Origin: Mycolicibacterium chitae
GTDB lineage: Bacteria; Actinomycetota; Actinomycetes; Mycobacteriales; Mycobacteriaceae
Direction: 5' to 3'
DNA length: 64,000 nucleotides
NCBI RefSeq assembly: GCF_900637205.1
Contig: NZ_LR134355.1
Span: 4,278,001-4,342,000, forward strand
Within the stretch, counting starts at the first letter, position 1. Each line of letters begins with the position of its first letter. The notes below the pieces were generated by a model that had not been told where the DNA came from, did no database searches, and worked only from the letters and a program-made list of their open reading frames with translations. The position numbers were made by a program, and so were the translations under genes. This document shows, one piece after another, positions 41,432-50,074 of the stretch.

Positions 41432-42073
41432 ATGAGCCAACCGGCAGGGCCGCCGAAGCGACTGTGGCAGCGGATGACGCTGGCCCGCTGGCGCAAGACG
41501 GGGGTGGTGGCGGTGCTCGCGGTGACCGCCGCGTTCGGCGGACTGCAGGACGCCGACCACGTGACCCCCGTCGCGCTGGACTCCAGCTATGACACCGGCG
41601 GGATCGTGTTCACCGCGCACGCGGTCGAGGTGACCAGCACGCTGCCCTGGATCCGCTCGACCCTGACCCCCGACTGCCGGTTCGTGGTGCTCGACGCCAC
41701 CGTCGAGAACACCGCCGATGCGGCCGCACCGTTCCCGACGGCGACCCCGATCGTCGGCCAGCCCGACGACTGCGCCACCCCCGACGAGCCCACCGCCACC
41801 GACGCCGTCGTGTTGGCCAACGTGCCCAACAACTTCGCCGGGGCGCTGCGCGTCCGCGACAACCAGACCGTGCCGCTCACCGAACCCGGTTTCACCGAGG
41901 AGATTCAGCTGGCTTGGGTGGTGTCCAGCAGCGACCTGGACCGGGTCGCCGAGTTGAGCTTCCGGTTCCGGAACATGTCGCAGGGCTACTCGACCTTCCG
42001 GATCTCCCGGCAGTGGCTCGCCGACGAGGACCGCTACGGCGAATTGACGCTGCCCAACCCGGTGGCCGCGTGA
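41432..42073 (+). CDS. Exported membrane-anchored protein, module gene 1
   Basis: A 213-residue protein with a basic N-terminus and one hydrophobic helix (about 24-38), then an extracytoplasmic beta-rich domain (FTAHAVEVTSTLPWIRSTLT and CRFVVLDATVENTAD). That pattern recalls DUF4352/immunoglobulin-like domains. No enzymatic motif. It is first of three coupled genes (next start GTGA-overlapping). The GNAT gene ends 3 bp upstream. Not present at this point in M. tuberculosis as I remember it. Confidence 0.75.
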   Translation: MSQPAGPPKRLWQRMTLARWRKTGVVAVLAVTAAFGGLQDADHVTPVALDSSYDTGGIVFTAHAVEVTSTLPWIRSTLTPDCRFVVLDATVENTADAAAPFPTATPIVGQPDDCATPDEPTATDAVVLANVPNNFAGALRVRDNQTVPLTEPGFTEEIQLAWVVSSSDLDRVAELSFRFRNMSQGYSTFRISRQWLADEDRYGELTLPNPVAA

Positions 42074-42657
42074 CGAGCCCGGTGGCGCAGCGCCTGCTGC
42101 CGGTGGGGCGGGCGCTGTTGGCGGTGGCGCTGCTGGCGGCGGCGATGCTGCTGTGGAAGAACATGCCCACCAAGATGGACACCTGGGCGCCGATCCCCGT
42201 CGAGGCTCGCGTCGGCGAACGCGCCATCGGCCGCGATCTCGCGGTGACGGTGCACAGCGTGGACCTGGTGCGGGCGGTGACCTTCGCCCAGTCCGGCCAA
42301 CTGACCCGCGTGCCCGCCACCGCGGCGTGGCTGGTGTTCTCGCTGACCTACGAACCCCTGCACGACCGTGACGGCCGGCCCGCCATGCGGTTGGTCGCCG
42401 ACGGCCGCACCTTCCAGTCCTCGATCGGCAATTTCCGCGGGCCGCCGGTGCCGATCGGGGTGCCCAAGACCGGTGTCGCCGCCTTCGAGCTGCCGAGCAT
42501 CCCGGCCGCGGCCGAGTTCAAGGTCGCCAACCAGACCCAGGAGAAGTGGGGCAATCCCCTCAACGCCCCGCTGGACTCCCAGATCTCGCTGCCCATCGAC
42601 GTGGCCGCCATGCCGCTGGAAGACGCGGTGAACCTCGACGAGCTGGGGGCCGGATGA
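42070..42657 (+). CDS. Exported membrane-anchored protein, module gene 2
   Basis: A 195-residue protein with one N-terminal helix (about 12-28) and an outside beta domain (RAIGRDLAVTVHSVDLVRAV, WLVFSLTYEPLHDRDGR). It has the same layout as genes 1 and 3: anchor, then a strand-rich domain where a short motif (AVTVHSVDL) parallels AHAVEVTS in gene 1. GTG 42070 overlaps gene 1 by four bases. Function unknown. Confidence 0.75.
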   Translation: MTSPVAQRLLPVGRALLAVALLAAAMLLWKNMPTKMDTWAPIPVEARVGERAIGRDLAVTVHSVDLVRAVTFAQSGQLTRVPATAAWLVFSLTYEPLHDRDGRPAMRLVADGRTFQSSIGNFRGPPVPIGVPKTGVAAFELPSIPAAAEFKVANQTQEKWGNPLNAPLDSQISLPIDVAAMPLEDAVNLDELGAG

Positions 42658-43214
42658 AGACGTGGCTGTTCCGGAACCGCTGGGCCTTTCCGGTCATCGT
42701 GGTGGCGGCCGCGTTGATCGGTGCGACGGTGGTGTACCCGGCGTGGTGGCGCAACATCGGCTACCTCGAGGCCGCGCACGCGGTGCCGGCCGGCGAGTCG
42801 ACCGACATCGACGGTGTGCGGTGGGAGTTGTCACCCATTGCGCCACCGGATTTCGTCGCCGTCGAGACCGCCCCCGGCACCCGCCCGGTGCTGTACGTGC
42901 TGCGCCACGAACTCGCCGGCGCGACGTCCTCGGTCCCGGACACCTATTCGCGCTGCGCGGTGTCGTTCCTCGACGGCGAGGGCCGGCGCTGGTTGTCCAA
43001 GCCGATGCCGTTCGGCTCCTACTCCTGGTTGGAATCCGAAGGACTGAGCGCCGATTGCCGCAAGCCGCTGCCGTTGGTGGCCTACGCGCAGGTGCCCGCG
43101 GACGTCCAGATCACCGCCGTCGAACTGTTGTTGAGCCGCATCCCCGACGAGGACCTGCGGGTCATGCCCGACCAGTCAGAGCTGACGACGGTCATCCGAT
43201 TCGACACCGGCTGA
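42654..43214 (+). CDS. Exported membrane-anchored protein, module gene 3
   Basis: A 186-residue protein with a helix at about 10-28, then a domain with DIDGVRWELSPIAPPDFVAV and two Cys (CAVSFLDGEGRRW, LSADCRKPLP) that could form a disulphide outside the membrane. It overlaps gene 2 by ATGA. Its last 39 bp overlap the 3' end of the opposite-strand membrane protein gene, so the two transcripts converge and cross. Function unknown. Confidence 0.75.
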   Translation: MKTWLFRNRWAFPVIVVAAALIGATVVYPAWWRNIGYLEAAHAVPAGESTDIDGVRWELSPIAPPDFVAVETAPGTRPVLYVLRHELAGATSSVPDTYSRCAVSFLDGEGRRWLSKPMPFGSYSWLESEGLSADCRKPLPLVAYAQVPADVQITAVELLLSRIPDEDLRVMPDQSELTTVIRFDTG

Positions 43215-44486
43215 CCGGGATTCGGCCTGCTGCGCCCGCACCTGCTCGACGCAGTACCAGTACGTGGCGGCGACCAGGCACACGCGCAGCGGCTCGATCA
43301 GCGCGCCGATCGCGATCCGGATCGCGTCGTCGAAGCTCTCCCACCACGGCCACGGATGCGGGCCCAACACCAGGGCGACCCAACGGAACAGGTAGCCGTC
43401 GTTGACCTTGATGTCGAAGTACGCACCACCCGGGGCGAGCACCAGCAGACCGATGTAGGCGGCGACGAAGAACGCGATCGGCAGCAGACCGCCGTGCAGG
43501 ATCAACCGGCCCGCGTCGACGATCGAGCCGAACCGGCCGAACTGGCCGCGGACGAACTCCACCAGCCGGGATTGCACCTCCCCGGGGATCCGTTGCCAGC
43601 GCGGCTGCAGGACGTTGCGGCTGCGCTCCAGGGCGTGGGCGGCGGCCACGTCGGCGCGGTGGCCGAGCATCACCCGGCGCGCCCCGCTCCAGGTCGGGGT
43701 GAACGGGGCGCCGTACACCGCGGCGGTGATCGCCAGCCAGGCCAGCGACAGCCCCAGCACCGGGATCAGCAGCGCGACCAGCGCGCCCAGCCAGGTCCAC
43801 CAGTCGTCGAGGATGACGAAGTGCGAGAACAGTTCGGCCCTGGTCTCGCCGATCCAGACCATCACCCGGCGCTCGGCGATCCACTTGGGCGAGCCGAACA
43901 GGGCCGACGCACCGGCCTGCAGGGTCAGGAAGATCCACAGCACCTCGAAGTAGACGGCCAGCGCCATCGTCCAGCGTGGCAGCTTGGCCCGGAAGCGGGT
44001 GATCAGCTGGCGCAGCACGAACGCGATGCCGATCACCGCCCAGACCTCACCGCCGGTATAGCCCGACGCGACCTCCCGGACCGCGTCCGCATCGCCCTGG
44101 AACACGGTGGTGAAGTCCACGGTGGTGACGTAGATGTAGTAGTCCTCGTAGATCAGCTTCCACGTGGTGTAGATGACCAGGAACGGCAGGATCGCGGTCA
44201 GCAGGATGTCGGTGGTCCCCCTGGGGTTCTGCCCGTCGTCCCCGACATGTTGCAGTGCGGGCGTCACGGACCGGATGGCCAGGAACATGCCCAGAAACGT
44301 CAGCAACCGCACGATGGGCGCCAACACGATCACCAGGCTGCCCCAGATGCGACCATGCGCCAGGCCCACCTCGATGGCGCCCTGCAGCACCCAGTACCGG
44401 ACGAACCAACCCACGAGGTACAACGCAACCAGCGTCGGCCAGGTCTGCCACCACAGCCGGATCGTGTTCGTCGCGATCGTGAGCAT
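43176..44486 (-). CDS. Polytopic membrane protein of unknown function
   Basis: A 436-residue protein with about seven to eight hydrophobic segments, beginning LRLWW-like (TIRLWWQTWPTLVALYLVGW). It contains aromatic-rich loops (EDYYIYVTTVDFTTVFQG) and a central soluble part (RRVMLGHRADVAAAHALERS). It resembles no transporter family I can name. It converges on the three-gene module with a 39-bp overlap and is absent from the equivalent M. tuberculosis interval. A common role in the envelope is plausible but unproven. Confidence 0.75.
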   Translation of the reverse strand: MLTIATNTIRLWWQTWPTLVALYLVGWFVRYWVLQGAIEVGLAHGRIWGSLVIVLAPIVRLLTFLGMFLAIRSVTPALQHVGDDGQNPRGTTDILLTAILPFLVIYTTWKLIYEDYYIYVTTVDFTTVFQGDADAVREVASGYTGGEVWAVIGIAFVLRQLITRFRAKLPRWTMALAVYFEVLWIFLTLQAGASALFGSPKWIAERRVMVWIGETRAELFSHFVILDDWWTWLGALVALLIPVLGLSLAWLAITAAVYGAPFTPTWSGARRVMLGHRADVAAAHALERSRNVLQPRWQRIPGEVQSRLVEFVRGQFGRFGSIVDAGRLILHGGLLPIAFFVAAYIGLLVLAPGGAYFDIKVNDGYLFRWVALVLGPHPWPWWESFDDAIRIAIGALIEPLRVCLVAATYWYCVEQVRAQQAESRSAGVESDDRRQL

Positions 44487-44547
44487 CTGCGCGGCCCCCT
44501 TCCGGCGGGAACTTTAGCGCGAACCCGCACCCCCTACGATCTGATCC

Positions 44548-45366
44548 ATGCGCCTGGCCACCTGGAACGTCAACTCCATCCGCACCCGCGTCGACCGCGT
44601 GGTCGACTGGCTGGGCCGCTCCGACGTCGACGTGCTAGCCATGCAGGAAACCAAGTGCACCGACGCGCAGTTCCCCACCATGCCGTTCGCCGCGCTGGGC
44701 TACGAGGTCGCCCACGTCGGCCTGAACCAGTGGAACGGGGTGGCGATCGCCTCGCGCATCGGCCTGGACAACATCGAGGTCGGGTTCGAGGGCCAGCCGA
44801 CGTGGTCGAGCAAACCCGACGTGGAGGCCGCCGCGGAGGCCCGTGCGCTCGGGGCGACCTGCGGCGGTGTGCGGGTGTGGAGCCTGTACGTGCCCAACGG
44901 GCGCGCGTTGGACGACCCGCACTACCGCTACAAGCTGGACTGGCTTGCCGCGCTGCGCGATACCGCCGCCGGCTGGCTGGCCGACGATCCCGCGCTGCCG
45001 GTCGCGTTGGTGGGTGACTGGAACATCGCGCCGCAGGACGACGACGTGTGGGACATCTCCGTGTTCGACGGTCGCACGCACGTGTCGGAGGCCGAGCGCG
45101 CGGCGTTCCAGGCCATGACCGACGCCCAATTCACCGACGTGGTACGGCCTTTCACCCCCGGGCCGGGGGTGTACACGTACTGGGATTACACCCAGTTGGC
45201 CTTCCAGAAGCGCCGCGGGATGCGCATCGACTTCATCCTGGGCTCCCCGGAGTTCGCGCGGCGGGTCACGCACGGCGAGATCGTCAAGGACGAACGCCGC
45301 CCCGGCAAGAAGGGCAGCATCGCCCCCAGCGATCACGCGCCGGTGCTGGTCGAACTGGGCGACTGA
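44548..45366 (+). CDS. xthA: Exodeoxyribonuclease III
   Basis: A 272-residue AP endonuclease/3'-exonuclease for base-excision repair. TWNVNSIRTRVDRV opens the protein; AMQETKCTDAQFP has the metal Glu, VGDWNIAPQDDDVWD the Asp-Asn pair, and PSDHAPV the catalytic Asp-His. TACGAT at 44535-44540 lies 7 nt before the ATG, so the transcript is probably leaderless. Position corresponds to Rv0427c. The 3' end overlaps the converging gene by 34 bp. Confidence 0.95.
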   Translation: MRLATWNVNSIRTRVDRVVDWLGRSDVDVLAMQETKCTDAQFPTMPFAALGYEVAHVGLNQWNGVAIASRIGLDNIEVGFEGQPTWSSKPDVEAAAEARALGATCGGVRVWSLYVPNGRALDDPHYRYKLDWLAALRDTAAGWLADDPALPVALVGDWNIAPQDDDVWDISVFDGRTHVSEAERAAFQAMTDAQFTDVVRPFTPGPGVYTYWDYTQLAFQKRRGMRIDFILGSPEFARRVTHGEIVKDERRPGKKGSIAPSDHAPVLVELGD

Positions 45367-45737
45367 CCTTTCCGGCGCTGCGCATCGAGCAGGTGCCGGG
45401 CGCCGAACGCGGCGTAGCTTCCGGTCAGGGCGACCATGGCGACGATGGCCCGCTGTGAGCCGTCCCGCCGGACCAGATGCCCTAGACCCGTTGCGGTGTC
45501 GGAGATGTCGACGGCCAGCGACAGCCGCGTCCAGCGGGCACGCTCGGGGCGGTCGCTGGTCACGAACCCGATTCCCATGGCGACCGCGCGGGCGCCGTAG
45601 ATCCGCGTCATGTAGGCCAGTTCCGGCGTGGGCGCCGAGACCCCGACCGCACGGGCGAAGGCCCGCGGCGCCGCCAGGGCGGCCGCCCCCAGCAGGATTC
45701 GCCCGATCGCCATGGTGGTGAGTGGTTGCGTCGTCAC
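45333..45737 (-). CDS. DUF4267-like small membrane protein
   Basis: A 134-residue protein with three or four weak hydrophobic helices (IGRILLGAAALAAPRAFA, AYMTRIYGARAVAMGIGFVT, AIVAMVALTGSYAAFGARHLL). The RIYGARAVAMG pattern is typical of DUF4267-type proteins. GTG 45735-45737 is the apparent start. It converges on xthA. Function unknown. Confidence 0.72.
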   Translation of the reverse strand: MTTQPLTTMAIGRILLGAAALAAPRAFARAVGVSAPTPELAYMTRIYGARAVAMGIGFVTSDRPERARWTRLSLAVDISDTATGLGHLVRRDGSQRAIVAMVALTGSYAAFGARHLLDAQRRKGQSPSSTSTGA

Positions 45738-45974
45738 GGTGACCCCTAAGCGTCGGTGACTGGTGCCGCAACGCTAACATAAGATTTAGAAGCGCACTAT
45801 TTGTTTTTTGAGTGTCGGCCTGGGTTGTGCTCACTCTGAATTTATCCATTCCGCCGCCCCCGGACTCGCCGCTAGGTTGCCTTCTCGGGCTATTTCCCGC
45901 TCCCCCAACCACGTTCGCCGACCGACACGTCGGCGACGCCCCGTCCCACCCGACACATACGAATACGAGACAAC
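45738..45974 (+). promoter_or_regulatory. Upstream region of the cysteine-synthase-like operon
   Basis: A 237-bp non-coding gap. It holds an unusually AT-rich patch (about 45776-45812, with AACATAAGATTTAGAAG and TTTGTTTTTTGAG) that likely contains promoters for both flanking genes. A small hairpin (CGCCGAC-6 nt-GTCGGCG, 45916-45935) follows. No known sulfur riboswitch is recognisable. Confidence 0.45.
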
Positions 45975-46949
45975 GTGGCAACCCGCCAGAAAAGAATATT
46001 CAACGACGTGACCCAGACGGTGGGAAACACCCCCGTCGTGCGCTTGAACGGTCAGTTCGCCATGGAGAACACCGAACTCCTACTGAAGCTCGAGTACTAC
46101 AACCCGACGGCGAGCGTGAAGGACCGACTCTCGGTCGGCGCGATCAACTTCGCCGAGAACAGCGGGCAGTTGCAACCCGGCGGCACCATCGTGGCCGCGA
46201 GCAGCGGCAACCTCGGCATCGGACTGGCGGCCGCGGGTGCCAGCCGCGGGTACCGCGTCGTCATCGTCATCTACGAGGACACCAGCTACGAGCGCAAGGT
46301 CGTCATCCAGAACCTCGGCGCGGAGCTGGTCCTGACGCCGAAGGAGGACGGCGTGCGCGGCTCGGTCGAGGAAGCCGAGCGAATCGCCCGCACCACACCC
46401 GGCGCGTTCTTCGTCAACCAGTTCATCATCCCCATCAATCGCGAGATCCACCGGGAAACGACGGGGCCGGAGATCTGGCGGGACACCGCCGGCGAGGTCG
46501 ACGCGGCCGTCATCGGGGTCGGCTCAGGCGGAACCATCAGCGGCATCGGGACATTCCTGAAAGAGCAGAATCCCGACATCAAGATCTTCGCGGTCGAACC
46601 CGACAATTCCGCGGTCCTCAGCGGCGAGGAGTTCAACCCGCACAAGATCTACGGCCTGGGCCCGAACTTCAAGTCGCCGAACTTCGCCGACGAGGTGGTC
46701 GACGAGGTGCTGCGGGTCACCGAGGACGAGGCGGCCGCGGTCGCCCGAGATCTCGCCAAGCACGCGGGGATTCCCGCCGGCCTCAGCGGCGGCGCCGCGG
46801 TGGCCGCCGCCCAGCAGGTCGCCAAACGGCAGGACCCGACCATTCGGACGATCGTCACGCTGATCCCGGATTCCGCGGACCGCTACATCTCGAGCTACCT
46901 GTTCCAGGACGCCTTCGACGAGAACGGAGCGTTGCGCACCGATGTCTGA
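45975..46949 (+). CDS. Divergent cysteine-synthase-family PLP enzyme
   Basis: A 324-residue fold-type II PLP enzyme of the CysK/CysM group. The PLP Lys is K49 in NPTASVKDRLS. The substrate loop reads SSGNLGIGL (canonical TSGNTGIGL) and the phosphate loop GSGGTISGIGTFL (canonical GTGGTITG). These changes and the operon suggest a sulfur or nitrogen nucleophile other than plain sulfide, or a different O-activated serine. GTG 45975 is the start; there is no strong ribosome site. It overlaps the monooxygenase gene by 8 bp. Confidence 0.86.
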   Translation: MATRQKRIFNDVTQTVGNTPVVRLNGQFAMENTELLLKLEYYNPTASVKDRLSVGAINFAENSGQLQPGGTIVAASSGNLGIGLAAAGASRGYRVVIVIYEDTSYERKVVIQNLGAELVLTPKEDGVRGSVEEAERIARTTPGAFFVNQFIIPINREIHRETTGPEIWRDTAGEVDAAVIGVGSGGTISGIGTFLKEQNPDIKIFAVEPDNSAVLSGEEFNPHKIYGLGPNFKSPNFADEVVDEVLRVTEDEAAAVARDLAKHAGIPAGLSGGAAVAAAQQVAKRQDPTIRTIVTLIPDSADRYISSYLFQDAFDENGALRTDV

Positions 46950-48147
46950 GCTGCAGCTCGAAGAGCGCGCCGCACGCCTGCGGCAGCCCGGAAAGCCCTT
47001 CCGGTTGGGCTTCTTCACCCAGGTGCCCAGCCCGGCCGAACGGCCGGCGCGCCGGACCTACGAGGAACTCGTCGAAAGCATCGTGGCCGCCGAGGAACTC
47101 GGCTACGACAGCGTCTGGATCGGGCAGCACCACTTCAGCCCCGAGGACGGGAGTGTTCCGTCGCCGCTGGTGGTGCTGGCCAACGCCGCGGCGCGGACCA
47201 CGAGGATCCACCTCGCGACGGCGGTCATCGCCCTGCCGTTCGAGCACCCGATCAGGCTCGCCGAGGATCTGGCGGTGCTCGACGAACTGGCGGGCGGCCG
47301 GGTCCAGGTCGGACTGGGCGGCGCCCGCGGGGATTTGCAGGCGTTCAACACGTTCGGCATCGACTTCGCCGACAGGCATGAGATCTTCGACCGCAACCTC
47401 GCCATCCTGCAGCATCTGTTGGAGGAGCGGACGTGCACGGAGTTCATCGCCGCACCCACCATCGCGTTGGCCGGCCCGGACGCGCCCGCGCCGACCGGGC
47501 AACTGTCGGCCTCCGATTCGGTCGCGGGACAGCTGGCCACCGCGGATCTGGAGCCCAAGCGCCTCTTCCCCGCCGCGCCGAGCCTGCGGAACCGCCTGTG
47601 GCAGACCGCCAGCAGTGAAGAGCGGGCGCGAATGATCGCCCGGAACAACAACGGGTTGCTCATCGGCGCGTTCCACGACCACGTCATCCACCATCAACTC
47701 CGGTTCATCGTCGGCTACCTCGAGGAATGGCAGGCGCTGCACGGAAACCTCGACGAGGCGCGAATCGGCGCGCAGCGCTTCACTTTGCACGGGGAGAGCG
47801 CAGCCGCGATCGCGGAGCGCCTCGGCCCCGACGTGGCGGCCACCCAGCGGGGCCTGGCGGACCGCTTCCCGCAACTGGGCGCGCTGACCCCCGCGGAGTA
47901 CCTGGCCTCGGTGGCGCGCACGGGCACCTCGCGCGAGATCGCGCAGCAACTCCTCGACGATCCCGCCCTGCTGGGCTTCATCACCGACTTCTTCCCGACC
48001 ACCGGATTGTTCCCGTCGGTCCGAGAAGGCACCGCCGGAGCGGACCTCGACGTCGACCGCCTGCGCCTGTTCGCCGACGAGATCGCGCCGGAACTCGGTT
48101 GGAAACCCGCCACCGCTCACCCGCACCAGGAGACCATCCATGCCTGA
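46942..48147 (+). CDS. Luciferase-like (LLM) flavin monooxygenase
   Basis: A 401-residue protein of the bacterial-luciferase fold. SVWIGQHHFSPEDG, RIHLATAVIALPFEHPIRLAEDLAVLDELAGGRVQVGLGGARG (seen in parts) and a C-terminal helical end are family hallmarks. FMNH2 from a separate reductase would be used; no reductase gene is adjacent. LLM enzymes often oxidise or cleave C-S, C-N or sulfonate groups. It lies between the PLP enzyme and the symporter, overlapping both by 8 bp, so the three act together. Confidence 0.86.
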   Translation: MSELQLEERAARLRQPGKPFRLGFFTQVPSPAERPARRTYEELVESIVAAEELGYDSVWIGQHHFSPEDGSVPSPLVVLANAAARTTRIHLATAVIALPFEHPIRLAEDLAVLDELAGGRVQVGLGGARGDLQAFNTFGIDFADRHEIFDRNLAILQHLLEERTCTEFIAAPTIALAGPDAPAPTGQLSASDSVAGQLATADLEPKRLFPAAPSLRNRLWQTASSEERARMIARNNNGLLIGAFHDHVIHHQLRFIVGYLEEWQALHGNLDEARIGAQRFTLHGESAAAIAERLGPDVAATQRGLADRFPQLGALTPAEYLASVARTGTSREIAQQLLDDPALLGFITDFFPTTGLFPSVREGTAGADLDVDRLRLFADEIAPELGWKPATAHPHQETIHA

Positions 48148-49699
48148 TCTCGAATTCATCCGCCAGTCAAGCGGATTGGGCTACGCCCTGCTGTTCGGCC
48201 CGGGCATCGTGCTGCTGCTCATCGCCCTCGCGGTCAAGGGCGCGGTCCGGACGACGCACAACTACGTGATCTCGGGCCGACTGCTCGGCTTCGGGTTCGG
48301 GGTGGCGTCGCTGATCTCGGTGTGGACGTGGTCGATGGCGGTGATGCTGTCCTCCGCGCAGGCCTATACCTGGGGCACCTCGGGCCTGATCTGGTTCATC
48401 GTGCCCAACGGTCTCGCCATCATCATCATGGTGCCGTTCGCGCTGAAACTGCGCCAGAAGATGCCGTCGGGATACACGCTCGCCGAGTTCATCCGGGCGC
48501 GGTTCCAGAACTCGGTCAGCAGCGTGGCGACGTTGGTCTTCCTCATCGGCGCCCTGCTCGGCGTGATCATGATCAACCTCGCCGGGTTGGTGCTCGTCAT
48601 GAACAAGATCTTCGGGCTCACCCCGATCAGCATCGTCGTCACCGGCATCGTCGTGGTCACGGTGTACTCGTACTTCGGCGGGCTGACGACGTCGGCGGTC
48701 ACGGGGACGTTGAACACCCTGCTCCTCGGCGTCGGATCGTCGGTGGTGGTGTTGTACGCCCTCGCCAAGGCCGGCGGTGCGGACCTGGTGTTCAACGAGG
48801 TCCAGGCCCGCGGCGACCAGCACCTGAACCCGTTCAACCCGGTCACCGCGGCCAGCTTCGGCCTCGCCCTGGCGCTCGGGCTGCTGACCAACGTAATTGC
48901 GGATCAGTCGTTCTGGCAACGGGTTTGGGCCATCCGACCCAAGGACCTCGGCCGCAGCTTCCTGTGGGCCGGCGTGTGGTTCTACCCCATCCCGATGGCC
49001 CTGGGCCTGCTCGGCTTCATCGGCGTCGCCTACGGCGTGACGCCGGAGCAGCTGGGTCCGCTGGGTGCCGGCGCGATCGGACCGCACGTCATCGCCAGCC
49101 TCGGCCTGCCCGTGTTCATCATCGCGCTCTACACGCTGGTGGTGGTCAACGCGTGCTTCGCGGCCATCGACGGCGCCCTCTCGGGCGTCACCTCGTTGGT
49201 CGCGGTCGACATCGTGCATCGCTACTGGCCCAAGGTATCCGAGCGAACACTGCTCACCATCACCAAGGGCAGCATGATCGTCGCGGCCGCGATCGCCGGC
49301 GGGGTGGTGCTGACCGGGATCGACTACGTCAATCTCGTGACCACGGTGTACTTCTACGGCACCAGCCTGCTCATCCCGGTGGCCCTGAGCATCTTCTGGT
49401 CGCGGATGACCGGGACCGGGTACGTCGCGGGGGTGCTCGCGGGCGTCGCCGTGGGCGGCCCGCTGCGGGAGACGCTCGGACCCACCTACGGTCCGCTGTT
49501 CGGGATCATCGGCCTGATCGCGGCGTCGGCCATCGTCTCGATCGTGGTCAGTCTGCGGTCCAACACCCGCTTCGACTTCGACAGCCTCGCCGACGGCACC
49601 GGGGCGCTGCTCGAACGCGACGCCGCGCCCAGCGATCCCGATCCCGATCCCGATCCCGATCCCACTCCCGACGAGCGCGTCCCCGCCGGACAACAGTAA
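48140..49699 (+). CDS. Sodium:solute symporter family transporter
   Basis: A 519-residue SSS-family membrane protein with about 13 helices. GFGFGVASLISVWTWSMAVMLSSAQAY matches the first helices of urea/purine-type SSS proteins, and the Na2-site region is near the usual Ser/Thr pair. The cytosolic tail ends in five Asp-Pro repeats (DPDPDPDPDP) coded by a GATCCC hexamer array. It probably imports the substrate used by the two upstream enzymes. A small membrane protein gene follows 16 bp later. Confidence 0.9.
   Translation: MPDLEFIRQSSGLGYALLFGPGIVLLLIALAVKGAVRTTHNYVISGRLLGFGFGVASLISVWTWSMAVMLSSAQAYTWGTSGLIWFIVPNGLAIIIMVPFALKLRQKMPSGYTLAEFIRARFQNSVSSVATLVFLIGALLGVIMINLAGLVLVMNKIFGLTPISIVVTGIVVVTVYSYFGGLTTSAVTGTLNTLLLGVGSSVVVLYALAKAGGADLVFNEVQARGDQHLNPFNPVTAASFGLALALGLLTNVIADQSFWQRVWAIRPKDLGRSFLWAGVWFYPIPMALGLLGFIGVAYGVTPEQLGPLGAGAIGPHVIASLGLPVFIIALYTLVVVNACFAAIDGALSGVTSLVAVDIVHRYWPKVSERTLLTITKGSMIVAAAIAGGVVLTGIDYVNLVTTVYFYGTSLLIPVALSIFWSRMTGTGYVAGVLAGVAVGGPLRETLGPTYGPLFGIIGLIAASAIVSIVVSLRSNTRFDFDSLADGTGALLERDAAPSDPDPDPDPDPTPDERVPAGQQ
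49634..49663 (+). repeat. (GATCCC)5 hexanucleotide tandem repeat in coding sequence
   Basis: Five perfect GATCCC units encoding (Asp-Pro)5, followed by ACTCCC (Thr-Pro). The unit is in frame, so slippage would change tail length without a frameshift. Confidence 0.9.
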
Positions 49700-49715
49700 T
49701 CAGGAAGGCAGTGTT

Positions 49716-50054
49716 GTGACCCTCTTCTACCTCGGCGCGGGCATCGGCTTGGTCCTCGCCGTCATCTACCTGATCGTCGGCGGGCTGAGCTTCCTCCGGA
49801 TCCGGCGCCAGCTGGCCGACGGCACCGGCGCCGAACCCGTCGACGACGACCTCGACGCCTCGGAGGTCGCGTTGGTTCCGGGGTTCACCTGGAAGGCCAG
49901 CGCGGCCGTGCTGACGTCGTTCGTCCTGCTGATCATCGCGTCCTACAGCGGCACGTTCTGGTACGTGCTGGCGCTGAGCGGGCTCGGTACCGCGGCGGCG
50001 GTGATCGTGGCGTTCGTCCTCGAGTTGCGCGGAGACCGGACCACCTTGTCATAG
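49716..50054 (+). CDS. Small two- or three-helix membrane protein
   Basis: A 112-residue protein with helices at about 3-24, 62-80 and 84-103 and an acidic loop (EPVDDDLDASE) between the first two. GTG 49716 follows AGGAAGG. It ends the PLP-LLM-symporter operon and might be an accessory subunit of the symporter, as small partners are known for some SSS transporters. No family recognised. Confidence 0.72.
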   Translation: MTLFYLGAGIGLVLAVIYLIVGGLSFLRIRRQLADGTGAEPVDDDLDASEVALVPGFTWKASAAVLTSFVLLIIASYSGTFWYVLALSGLGTAAAVIVAFVLELRGDRTTLS

Positions 50055-50074
50055 GCCGGTGGCATACTGCACAT

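Noticed and set aside
45916..45935. Hairpin upstream of the cysteine-synthase-like gene as a sulfur riboswitch
   Set aside because: A 7-bp stem alone lacks any SAM or other aptamer signature; kept only as part of the leader description.
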